Assembly: GCA_945865635.1 (NCBI GenBank)
Contig: CAMBEP010000014.1
Span: forward strand, 1-64,000
Length of the DNA: 64,000 nucleotides
Source: Candidatus Kuenenia stuttgartensis
GTDB taxonomy: Bacteria > Planctomycetota > Planctomycetia > Isosphaerales > Isosphaeraceae
Direction of reading: 5' to 3'
Part shown: positions 8,609-16,589 of the stretch, in pieces
Position numbering within the stretch: the first letter of the stretch is position 1
Layout of the letters: every line of letters starts with the position of its first letter
Position numbers and translations under genes: made by a program
Notes under the pieces: generated by a model
The model's input: the letters and a program-made list of their open reading frames with translations, nothing else
Told to the model about the DNA's origin: nothing
Database searches by the model: none

Positions 8609-10591
8609 TCATTCTGAACGCTTCAGGAGCGTCGCTGGTTCTGCACCATCGGCTGTTTTGTCGGTTGGTTTTGGTGCGGTTGGTGGGATTGGGAAGTCGA
8701 TGTCGATATAGCCAATCATCATTTCTTCCCAAGTCTGCTCGCCCCAACGAACCTGTTTCGAAGAATCAGGATTGGCGCGATTTTTGTCGGAATTGTCAAA
8801 CGTGGCGTCGCATTTCATCACGGTTCCAGGCTTCAGTGCGAGAGGCTTGGTCAGCGTGTAATAGCTTTGCCAGCCGAAGTCAAAAGCCGGCACACTCAGC
8901 AACACTTCTGGCTTCTGGTCCGGAACTTCCAACGTATACTTAAACGACTTCCCACGCAAATGCATATGCGGCATGAATGCCAGCAGCCGGACCTCGTTCT
9001 TGAACTTCTGCTCGGAATGCACCGGATGACTCTCAGCCTTTGCGGGAATCATCAGGCCGGGATTGGCGATCCCAACCGTCAGGGCCTCTCGCTCAGGCGG
9101 CTTTTTGGCCAGAATCAGGCCGACTTTGGATCGATCCTTGGACTGCTTGCCATTGGGCGTGTAGTGCATCTGAAAGATCAGATTGCTGCCGGCTGGAATA
9201 CGCTTGGCGGTTCCCGGCGGATAAATCGATGGCATGTCCCCAGGTGCATATCCACACAGATGCCCCCGACCTTCGCCAATCACCCGGCCCCGGTTGGCTC
9301 CCGGGGGAACCGCATAAACAATGATGTGGTGGACCACACCTGGGTCTTCCGGGCGAGCCTCAGCCGCTTGGATCCACATATCTTCCTTGAAATTTGTCGG
9401 CACACTCAGCATGTAATAAGGAACAGTGCCCTGGGCCGGAATCAGGTTGGATTCGGGAAGTTCGAAGACCAGGTCAGGCGTGCCGATCGTCCAGCCCTCG
9501 GGCCAGGTTTTGGCAACGGGAACCTTCGCAGGATCACCCAGCGGTGCGCCTTGTTCCACCCAGGCCAGAATGGTGGCACGATCTTTGGCAGACAGGTGAC
9601 GATCATTCGAAAAATGGCCGAATCGCGGGTCGGCATGCCAAGGCGGCATCCGGCGGTCGTCTACCACCTCTCCAATCATCGCCGACTTTTTCCGGACATC
9701 GTCATAGGTCATCAGCGAAAAGCCACCCACCTGCCCCGGCCTGTGACAGTTCTGACACTTGTTTTGAACAATCGAAGCCACATGCTCTGCATAATTGACT
9801 TTGCCAACTTCCGGTGCAGGCTCCGACTTATCGTAAAAGGCCGCAATGTCGTCAGAAACGCCCCGAACCCGTTCTACACCGTCAAGCTTGGAAGGCTCAG
9901 GCGTCATTTTGGTCAGTTTGCATCCGGCAACATCTGTGCCCTTCTGAACAAGCTGGTTGAATTGTTTTGCCAAAACGGCGTCGAGCGCCGTCTTGAGATA
10001 GTTATTTTCTGGTTTCTGACGGGTTGTTGTGTACCCATACTGATCATCAATAGCCCCCCGGTATCGAATCTGGGCTGTGCCGTCTGCCACGATCACTTCA
10101 TTGATACGTTCGACCATGAGGGCATCGGCGATCACGTTTCTGGCGTCGTATAAAATCGGAAAGCCCAATTGATTTTCGTTGGCCCATTTTTTCAGGTCGT
10201 CCGGCGAATCACCACTGTTTGAGGCCAGGCCAAAAAACTTAAAGCCTTTGGCATCATATTCCTTGGCAATTTCTTTGAGCCGGGGCAGATACTTTTCACC
10301 GATCGGGCACCCAGGCGATACAAAGACCAGTACCACGCCCTCAATGCGCTTAACTTTCAGAATTCCTCCCAGACTCCGGTTGCCCATTGCGAACCCATAA
10401 AGCCAAATCTCTTTTCCATTCTGTACATCTTTCAAACGAAAATCACCAATCCGCTTGCCGACTAGACGGTCGAGCGGCAAGGCTGACTTCGCACTGATGT
10501 CGTCAGTCGCACGTGCAGGAACGGCCAAATTGTTTATCAATACGAATGCAACCAGACTCAAGACCATACTCACACGGATTTTGAACAACAT
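8609..10591 (-). CDS. Exported redoxin / cytochrome c / copper monooxygenase fusion
   Basis: A 660-residue exported protein. Residues 1-28 look like a signal peptide (MLFKIRVSMVLSLVAFVLIN, then AVPARA). Residues ~45-200 are a thioredoxin-like redoxin of the AhpC/TSA type with the active cysteine in SPGCPIGEKY (Cys95). Residues ~265-350 hold a single c-heme motif CQNCH (279-283) with MPPW nearby. The C-terminal half resembles the PHM/DBM copper, ascorbate-dependent monooxygenase fold: HH at 421-422, QMHYTP (His476), and PHMHLRG (His542, His544). This fusion is common in planctomycetes, but no substrate is known to me. The start at 10591 has GGAG 8 bases upstream; a TTG six bases earlier is an alternative. 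It appears to be a single-gene unit. Confidence 0.85.
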   Translation of the reverse strand: MLFKIRVSMVLSLVAFVLINNLAVPARATDDISAKSALPLDRLVGKRIGDFRLKDVQNGKEIWLYGFAMGNRSLGGILKVKRIEGVVLVFVSPGCPIGEKYLPRLKEIAKEYDAKGFKFFGLASNSGDSPDDLKKWANENQLGFPILYDARNVIADALMVERINEVIVADGTAQIRYRGAIDDQYGYTTTRQKPENNYLKTALDAVLAKQFNQLVQKGTDVAGCKLTKMTPEPSKLDGVERVRGVSDDIAAFYDKSEPAPEVGKVNYAEHVASIVQNKCQNCHRPGQVGGFSLMTYDDVRKKSAMIGEVVDDRRMPPWHADPRFGHFSNDRHLSAKDRATILAWVEQGAPLGDPAKVPVAKTWPEGWTIGTPDLVFELPESNLIPAQGTVPYYMLSVPTNFKEDMWIQAAEARPEDPGVVHHIIVYAVPPGANRGRVIGEGRGHLCGYAPGDMPSIYPPGTAKRIPAGSNLIFQMHYTPNGKQSKDRSKVGLILAKKPPEREALTVGIANPGLMIPAKAESHPVHSEQKFKNEVRLLAFMPHMHLRGKSFKYTLEVPDQKPEVLLSVPAFDFGWQSYYTLTKPLALKPGTVMKCDATFDNSDKNRANPDSSKQVRWGEQTWEEMMIGYIDIDFPIPPTAPKPTDKTADGAEPATLLKRSE

Positions 10592-10913
10592 GAACAAGAC
10601 TCCAGAATCTGAAGCGGAATCGATTCTTTCTTCCAGGAACGGACGAATTTCCCAGAAAGAGGATTACATGATGTTATTATAGGTTAGATCGTCGGAATCG
10701 AACAGCATGCCAATTCGAATCGATCATCGCTTTTTCATCAGGAAGTCGCTGTTAACGGCCTTCCGGTCCATCTTTTTTTTAAAAAAAACAGTAACTCGAC
10801 TGCGAATAGGTCTTTATTAAAATCTATACACTCTCTCTTGCCTGATGTGATACAATTATCATGTGTCACCCTAGAGTTCGCTATCGAATCTATTCGGTTG
10901 ACTTGAAAAAAGC
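10592..10913. other. AT-rich divergent intergenic region
   Basis: About 320 bases between the divergent redox fusion and the Nudix-tmk-holB cluster. It is clearly more AT-rich than its flanks, with homopolymer T and A runs near 10771-10790. It must carry the promoters for both sides, but I could not assign reliable -35/-10 pairs. A 30-codon frame beginning at 10590 and ending at 10682 overlaps the opposite gene's start and is probably chance. Confidence 0.4.
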
Positions 10914-11219
10914 ATGGACGTGTGTGGAATGAACCGGATACCAGACTGCTCCAAAGTCGTGGTCAGTGTTCCGCATTGCGTTGGTATAAGCGCCTCGGTA
11001 TCGATCCGTGTGGGCTTGTGGCATTGTGCCCAAGGCCGGAGGGTGCGTGAAGGCCAGCGACTGGTTGAACTTTCAATCGGGCCGTTGGCTTATCAGGTTC
11101 ATGCGCCGTGCGATGGCCGACTCATCAAACATTCAGCAGACGAAGATGACCTGGTCTCGGCCGGGTCCATTCTGGGGGTTATCATTAAGGATGGACACGA
11201 CTCCACGCCGGAGTCATAA
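10914..11219 (+). CDS. Small biotin/lipoyl-like domain protein without the acceptor lysine
   Basis: 101 residues. Residues ~32-93 have the shape of a biotinyl/lipoyl domain: GRRVREGQRLVELS, then a turn, then VHAPCDGRL and AGSILGVI. The hairpin that normally carries the modified lysine (DKA or MKM) here reads SIGPLAYQ, with no lysine. It may therefore be a structural or binding domain, or a degenerate carrier. The stop at 11217-11219 is one base before the next start, so it is the first gene of the Nudix-tmk-holB cluster. The start is uncertain; an ATG at 10929 is also possible. Confidence 0.6.
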   Translation: MDVCGMNRIPDCSKVVVSVPHCVGISASVSIRVGLWHCAQGRRVREGQRLVELSIGPLAYQVHAPCDGRLIKHSADEDDLVSAGSILGVIIKDGHDSTPES

Positions 11220-11220
11220 T

Positions 11221-11760
11221 GTGCCAGACTCCAATCCCGGATCTCCCCGTCCGGTGGGCCCACATGACCATGCGCCTTCAGGCATGGTGGCTGTGCTCGA
11301 ACTCTCTGCTGGCATCATTCCGTTTCGAATCGCTGCTTCCGGCCAGTTCCACTATCTTGCGCTTCATTCTGCCACCGTGCGTAACCCTCGTGCCCGCTGG
11401 GAGTTCCCCAAAGGCGGGATTGAGATCGGCGAGACCCCTCTTCAAGCCGCCCTGCGCGAACTTCGGGAAGAGACAGGTATTGTGGAATCCAGCTTTCGCG
11501 ATGGGTTTGAGCGTTCCATCAGCTACACTTATGTCAGAAAAGGTCGGAAAATCCTCAAATCCGTGACCTATTTCATGGTCGAGGTCAAGTCTGACCGGCT
11601 CTTCAAATCTGTCGAGCATATGGAAGATACCACCGGCCACTGGTACCATTGGGGCACTTTGGACGAGATCTCCAAACTTCTCTACCACTCAAAAATCCGC
11701 CAGCTTTTTGAAGAGGCGGATTCCTGGCTGCATCTCGAAAAAAACTCGCATCGTTCATGA
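11221..11760 (+). CDS. Nudix hydrolase (Ap4A / nucleoside diphosphate type)
   Basis: 179-residue Nudix pyrophosphohydrolase with a perfect Nudix box: Gly, five residues, Glu, then TPLQAAL, then RELREETGI. The surroundings (ARWEFPKGGIEIGE, TYFMVEV, HWYHWGTLDEISKLL) resemble bacterial diadenosine tetraphosphatases, but the substrate cannot be read from sequence. The GTG at 11221 was chosen because GGAG ends 7 bases before it and it follows the preceding stop by one base; an ATG at 11284 would also keep the domain. Its C-terminal tail passes into the gap before tmk. Confidence 0.88.
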   Translation: MPDSNPGSPRPVGPHDHAPSGMVAVLELSAGIIPFRIAASGQFHYLALHSATVRNPRARWEFPKGGIEIGETPLQAALRELREETGIVESSFRDGFERSISYTYVRKGRKILKSVTYFMVEVKSDRLFKSVEHMEDTTGHWYHWGTLDEISKLLYHSKIRQLFEEADSWLHLEKNSHRS

Positions 11761-11773
11761 CCCGGATCCATTC

Positions 11774-12463
11774 ATGAGTGATTCCTCGCAAATATCTACC
11801 AAATCAGGTCTGATCTGGCGAACTTCCAGACCCCCACACGGGCTATTCCTCTGCCTTGATGGCCCGGATGGTGCCGGAAAATCGACACAGGCCGCCCGGC
11901 TTTGCCAGCAATTGCGCAGCGATGGCTTGCAGGTGCTGGCCGTGCGCGACCCGGGTGGAACCCCCCTGGGCGATCGGCTCAGAAGCCTTCTGCTTGATCG
12001 CGACAGCGTCGAAAGCTGCCCCCGGGCCGAAATGCTGATGTTCATGGCCAGCCGCGCCCAGCTTCTGGCCGAACAGGTCATGCCCGCACTTGAGGCCGGC
12101 ACGTGCGTCGTCACCGATCGATTCCTGCTCTCGACCCTGGTTTATCAAGGCACTGCAGGTGGTATTGATCCTGCCGAAATCTGGCGGGTCGGGCATGCCG
12201 CCACAGCCGGGCTCATGCCCAACCTGACCCTGCTTCTGGATGTCTCCCGAGAGGCCGCCAAAAATCGTATGGAGCGCACCAGAGACCGAATTGAAAGTCG
12301 CCCTGAATCCTATCAGGACGCCGTTCGGCAAGGCTTTCGAAGCTCCATTCTGGACTTCCCGGCACCAATCCGCCAAATCAATGCCGACCTCGACCCCGAG
12401 ACCGTTTTCGCCCATATCCTGACTGAGGTGCGCCATGTCATGGCTGAACATTCGCGGACATGA
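11774..12463 (+). CDS. tmk: Thymidylate kinase
   Basis: Phosphorylates dTMP to dTDP for DNA synthesis. 229 residues with the P-loop GPDGAGKST (30-38), the DRFLLSTLVYQG substrate segment, the DPGGTPLG loop and the LID-like RDRIESRPESYQD. The ATG at 11774 lies just after the Nudix stop; an upstream in-frame ATG (11708) would overlap the Nudix gene and add nothing typical. The 3' end overlaps holB by 29 bases. Tmk next to HolB is a widespread pairing, as both serve replication. Confidence 0.95.
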   Translation: MSDSSQISTKSGLIWRTSRPPHGLFLCLDGPDGAGKSTQAARLCQQLRSDGLQVLAVRDPGGTPLGDRLRSLLLDRDSVESCPRAEMLMFMASRAQLLAEQVMPALEAGTCVVTDRFLLSTLVYQGTAGGIDPAEIWRVGHAATAGLMPNLTLLLDVSREAAKNRMERTRDRIESRPESYQDAVRQGFRSSILDFPAPIRQINADLDPETVFAHILTEVRHVMAEHSRT

Positions 12464-13484
12464 CGATCAGGTCGATCGCTTTCGAATGCTTCTCGCAAAT
12501 AGTCGCCTGCCTCATGCCATGCTTTTCGTCGGGCCACCTTCGGTAGGCAAAACCTCGTTCGCCCGAGCCTTTGCCCAAGCCCTGCTCTGCGAAACCCATT
12601 TGCCGCAAGATCTTGCACCCTGTGGCACTTGTCCCGGCTGCAAACAGGTCATCGCCGAAACTCATCCCGATTTCATTGCCGTTCGCCGACCGGAAGACAA
12701 GCAGGCCCTGCCCGTCGATTCCATCCGCGCCCTATGCGGCAAGCTCTCTCTGAAACCGATCTCAGGCAAATACCGAATTGTCATTGTTGAGGATGCCGAC
12801 AATCTCACCGAGGAATCGGCCAATGCCTTCCTCAAAACCCTCGAAGAGCCAGGCCCGGGGTCGGTCCTGATCCTAATCGGGTCCGCGCCCGAAACCCAGC
12901 TCGAAACCGTGGTCAGCCGTTGTCAGGTCGTTCGATTTCAACCGCTCACCCCCGATGATATCGCGGCCATACTCATCGAGCGAGGGCTCATCGCCCAGAC
13001 CGACCAGGCCCAGCGACTGGCTCAACAAGCCGAAGGCAGTGTCGCTCGCGCCATGGCCCTGGCCGACCTTGAATATCAGGACACGCGAACCGCCGTCATC
13101 CAGGAACTGGTCGATCACAGCCCGCCCTCGGCCCCAAGAATCGCCAGACTGATCGAAGATCTCGCCAAAAACGCCAGCAAGGAATCGTCGGTGCAACGGC
13201 GCCGGGCTATTCTCATTCTCGAAGATCTCTCCCGCTTCTTTCGCGATGTGCTTTGGTCCGGAGCCGGGCTCGCCGCACCCTCGGGCGATCAGGCATGGGC
13301 TCAGGCCGCTTACAAAATGACGGAATTCTGCTCGCCTGAAGATGTCTTCGCAATCGCCGACCGATGCATGCTTGCCATCGCCCAAATCCAATCCAATGCC
13401 AACCTACCACTCGCACTTTCCGCCTGGGCCATGGATCTCTGCAAAATCTTGCAGGAATCCAATCTCTCGTACCCAAGGTCTTGA
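12435..13484 (+). CDS. holB: DNA polymerase III delta-prime subunit
   Basis: Clamp-loader AAA+ subunit. 349 residues with a Walker A GPPSVGKT (33-40), zinc-binding cysteines in the order C52, C63, C66, C69 (APCGTCPGC), a Walker B-like VIVEDADNLTEESANAFLKTLEEP and the SRC arginine-finger motif (VVSRCQVVRF). All are typical of delta-prime or gamma/tau-like loaders. It starts inside tmk (29-base overlap). Its stop is only 9 bases from the stop of the convergent gene at 13494. Confidence 0.92.
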   Translation: MSWLNIRGHDDQVDRFRMLLANSRLPHAMLFVGPPSVGKTSFARAFAQALLCETHLPQDLAPCGTCPGCKQVIAETHPDFIAVRRPEDKQALPVDSIRALCGKLSLKPISGKYRIVIVEDADNLTEESANAFLKTLEEPGPGSVLILIGSAPETQLETVVSRCQVVRFQPLTPDDIAAILIERGLIAQTDQAQRLAQQAEGSVARAMALADLEYQDTRTAVIQELVDHSPPSAPRIARLIEDLAKNASKESSVQRRRAILILEDLSRFFRDVLWSGAGLAAPSGDQAWAQAAYKMTEFCSPEDVFAIADRCMLAIAQIQSNANLPLALSAWAMDLCKILQESNLSYPRS

Positions 13485-13493
13485 AACCGTGCT

Positions 13494-14912
13494 TCAGCCG
13501 TTTTGTAAAAGCGCCGCAGAAGATTCGGAACAAGGCCTGATCTGATTGAAATAAAGCCCTCCCGATTGCAATTCCCTCTGCCCTTGAATTCCGGATACAA
13601 TCCGGGCCGCCCCTGCCAACCCCCAAACCATCATCAAAGGCTCCCACGGCAAATGAAACCGGGGGGCTGTGATCGTCATGGCATGAAACACGGTTGTCAG
13701 TAGAAATGCAATTATGGTGGGCGATATTTTTCGTCGCACCAAGCTGTTCATCGTGAACACACCCGCCAGACTGAAAACCGTCAGCGACAAATGGGGAATT
13801 CGATAATACAGTACGGCTGTCTTCGGGTTCGTTTCATCCAGCCATAAAAAGAACCTTAACCGACGCAGACAAAGCGCAAGATATCGCCCCGGCTCGGATG
13901 CCAATTCGGCTTTGACCCGCCGATACAATTCCGCAGATCGTGCCACTTCAGGCAATTGACCAAGAGCCTGTTTCTGAGCTTTGCTCAATGCAATGTCGTC
14001 CACACACCCCGCCTCGTGGCGTGCGGCCCAGATTTGATCATTCAAACCCGACAGACCAGAGGCATTTCCAGAGAGCGCCCCAAGCACGGAATCACGCATC
14101 ACTTTATCTGTACCGACACTGAGCCTGTTATTGCCTTGCCAGAAGGCATAGCCAAATGTGCTTTTGATAAATACAAATTGGCCATGCACAATTGCATTTC
14201 GCACAAGCCAGGGCGAAATGGTCAAGCCACTGACCATTACCAGGAGTGACCAATATCTGAGCAATTTCTGACGCTCGAACTGGCTCACTGGACGATCAAA
14301 AATCAGCCAGGCGAGGGTGGTTCCCACACCTGCCAGCACCAGGATCGGGTCTGTCAGGGCAATCAAACCCATCAATAAACCAGCCCGGATTGCATTGCAG
14401 CGGCTCGGCCTCTGCCTGAGGTCAAATAACGCCAAAAACAGCCAGACCAAGAGCATGGTGGCGGTCGAGACCACTTGTATGTGTGTGGCGGAATAGACCA
14501 ATGACGGATGGATTGCCACAAAAAAGCCTGAAACCAGGGCCCAGTTTGGCTTGCCGATGAAACGATTGGCCAAGCCCATTGTGCCGACCACCAGCAGCCC
14601 GCCTTCCATGGATTGGATTGCAAAAAACAGCCAATGAGCCGAGCTCGACCCAACCCCTGCAACCCAGTAGCAACCTGCCAGCAGATAAGGCACCAACGGG
14701 GCTTGTTGCGATGTCAGGCCCCAAGTTCCAAGCAGCTCGACCGAAAACCCCCTGCCGGCGAGGAGATTTCTGGCAATTTCGCCATGTTCGTAAGTATAAA
14801 TATTGGTTGTAGAATTGTGGTGCAATATGCAGACGGCCGCCAATCTCGCTGCCACGGCCAGGCCTGCAATCCATAAACCAAGGCGTTTCTGAGTGATCTG
14901 TTGCCCGTTCAT
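13494..14912 (-). CDS. GT-C (family 39-like) membrane glycosyltransferase
   Basis: 472-residue polytopic protein with repeated hydrophobic segments. The first loop has the acidic EHGEIARNLLAGRGF pattern common in family-39 (PMT/ArnT-like) enzymes, which use polyprenyl-phosphate sugars on the outer face of the membrane. Acceptor and donor cannot be told. The ATG at 14912 has AAGG a few bases upstream; the 19 residues of open frame before it are discarded. It stands alone, convergent with holB and divergent from the DUF1501 gene. Confidence 0.8.
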   Translation of the reverse strand: MNGQQITQKRLGLWIAGLAVAARLAAVCILHHNSTTNIYTYEHGEIARNLLAGRGFSVELLGTWGLTSQQAPLVPYLLAGCYWVAGVGSSSAHWLFFAIQSMEGGLLVVGTMGLANRFIGKPNWALVSGFFVAIHPSLVYSATHIQVVSTATMLLVWLFLALFDLRQRPSRCNAIRAGLLMGLIALTDPILVLAGVGTTLAWLIFDRPVSQFERQKLLRYWSLLVMVSGLTISPWLVRNAIVHGQFVFIKSTFGYAFWQGNNRLSVGTDKVMRDSVLGALSGNASGLSGLNDQIWAARHEAGCVDDIALSKAQKQALGQLPEVARSAELYRRVKAELASEPGRYLALCLRRLRFFLWLDETNPKTAVLYYRIPHLSLTVFSLAGVFTMNSLVRRKISPTIIAFLLTTVFHAMTITAPRFHLPWEPLMMVWGLAGAARIVSGIQGQRELQSGGLYFNQIRPCSESSAALLQNG

Positions 14913-15107
14913 TTGACCTTTTTTTTCGCTTGTATCATTCGGATTCTGCAAATGTCCAACGAACCGCAAAATTGGTCAAGAGCATTTTGCCTACTATCTT
15001 TTCGATGCAAACCATGACAAAATGGATATTCAACAGTTGGTCGAGCCGGTCTCAGGCCTTGATCCAGCTCTAAGCATACCCGCCTTTTGCTGCTGACAAT
15101 CCCCCAC

Positions 15108-16526
15108 ATGATGAATCCCGAAGCCCTGATTTTGAATCGCCGCAAGCTGATCCAGTTCAGTGGTGGACTGGGTTTGAATCTTGGTGGTTTCTGGCGGGCT
15201 GAGACTCAGGCGCAGGCCTCAGGCTTGGCCCCGGTGGTGTCGAGCCCGGTGAAAGCCTGCATTTTGGTTTTTTATTACGGTGGTCCCAGCCACATCGACA
15301 CCTACGACATGAAGCCGGACGGCCCGTCGGAAATTCGTGGCGAGTTCAAGCCGATTGCGACCAGCGTGCCGGGCCTGCACATCAGTGAGCACCTGCCACG
15401 AATGGCTCGATTGATGCACAAAACGGCAATGGTGCGAAGTGTCACCCATCAAGCCAGGCTTCATGATTCGGCATCGATCCACGCCCTGACCGGCCGGCCG
15501 CTGGAGGGGCCCGATCGCGAACTCTTCGCGCCGCAGCCTCAAACTTTTCCCAGTTATGGTGGTGCCGTCTCGTATTTAAATCGGCAGAACCCGGCTGAAA
15601 CACCTTTCGCAACTGTCCCGTTTGCATTTCAGAATGTGCACCCTGTGCCGTGTCAGGGTGGTGGCTTTTTAGGTGCGGCTTACGATCCCTTGCTGATCGA
15701 TGTCGACATCAAAGGCCTGAAATACAATATTGAGATGCTCAAACTGGCAGAGGGGCTGGAGCCTTCGAGATCGAAATATCGACAGCAACTGCTGGACCAC
15801 ATGGAACTCTCCTCCCATGAAAACGAGCGGCTTAAAGCCCTTTATCACAAGGCGCACAAGCTGCTGGATTCACAGAAGTTAAAGGATGCCCTGGATATTT
15901 CTCGTGAAACCAGAGCGACTCGCGATCGCTATGGCTTCTGGCCTGCCCCACTCCCTGTGGGCGAAGGTGGGGGTGGCGGAAATGGAGCCGAGATGGGTAC
16001 AGCGCGAGAGATGCGGGGTCAGAACATGCTGATGGCCCGGCGACTGGTGGAAGCCGGTGTTCCGTTTGTCAATGTCAACGATTTCAAGCAGCAAGGCCAG
16101 AATTGGGACGCCCATTACAAATGCTTCAATCAGCACAAGTCCTTCCTCCTGCCCATGGCAGACCAAGGGCTATCAGCCTTGATCGAAGATCTTGACGCCC
16201 GTGGCCTGCTTGATTCTACCCTGGTGGTGGCCATGGGCGAATTTGGCCGAACTCCAAAAATCAATGGCGATGGCGGCCGCGATCACTGGCCCGACTGCTA
16301 CACCGTGCTCTTTGCAGGGGGCGGCGTCAATGGCGGGTCGATTTATGGGGCCAGCGACCGAATGGGTGCCTATCCATCGCGCGATCCCGTCACTCCAGGC
16401 GATGTGGCGGCCACAATCTTCTGGCGATTGGGCTTCGATCCTGCCACAGAAATTCACGATCAGACTGGCCGACCCCATAGATTGGCCACTGGCGATCCGA
16501 TCAAATCAATTTTTAACCAAGCCTGA
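15108..16526 (+). CDS. DUF1501 (sulfatase-like) Tat-exported protein
   Basis: 472 residues. An N-terminal NRRKLIQFSGGLGLNLGG segment resembles a Tat signal. The body has the alkaline-phosphatase-like signatures of DUF1501: YYGGPSHIDTYDMKP, MVRSVTHQARLHDSASIHALTGRP, RRLVEAGVPFVNVNDF, VVAMGEFGRTPKINGDGGRDHW. The family is greatly expanded in planctomycetes, usually beside DUF1549/DUF1553 cytochrome proteins; none is adjacent here. Around residues 280-300 is a low-complexity stretch (PAPLPVGEGGGGG) that looks like a repeat-derived insertion. The ATG at 15108 was chosen; a TTG at 15087 and the next ATG at 15111 are alternatives, and no good ribosome site is seen. Confidence 0.9.
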   Translation: MMNPEALILNRRKLIQFSGGLGLNLGGFWRAETQAQASGLAPVVSSPVKACILVFYYGGPSHIDTYDMKPDGPSEIRGEFKPIATSVPGLHISEHLPRMARLMHKTAMVRSVTHQARLHDSASIHALTGRPLEGPDRELFAPQPQTFPSYGGAVSYLNRQNPAETPFATVPFAFQNVHPVPCQGGGFLGAAYDPLLIDVDIKGLKYNIEMLKLAEGLEPSRSKYRQQLLDHMELSSHENERLKALYHKAHKLLDSQKLKDALDISRETRATRDRYGFWPAPLPVGEGGGGGNGAEMGTAREMRGQNMLMARRLVEAGVPFVNVNDFKQQGQNWDAHYKCFNQHKSFLLPMADQGLSALIEDLDARGLLDSTLVVAMGEFGRTPKINGDGGRDHWPDCYTVLFAGGGVNGGSIYGASDRMGAYPSRDPVTPGDVAATIFWRLGFDPATEIHDQTGRPHRLATGDPIKSIFNQA

Positions 16527-16589
16527 CCACAACAACTGCCGACTCGACTGCACCGCTCAAATCACTGATCTAACGTCAGAGCCAGGTTT

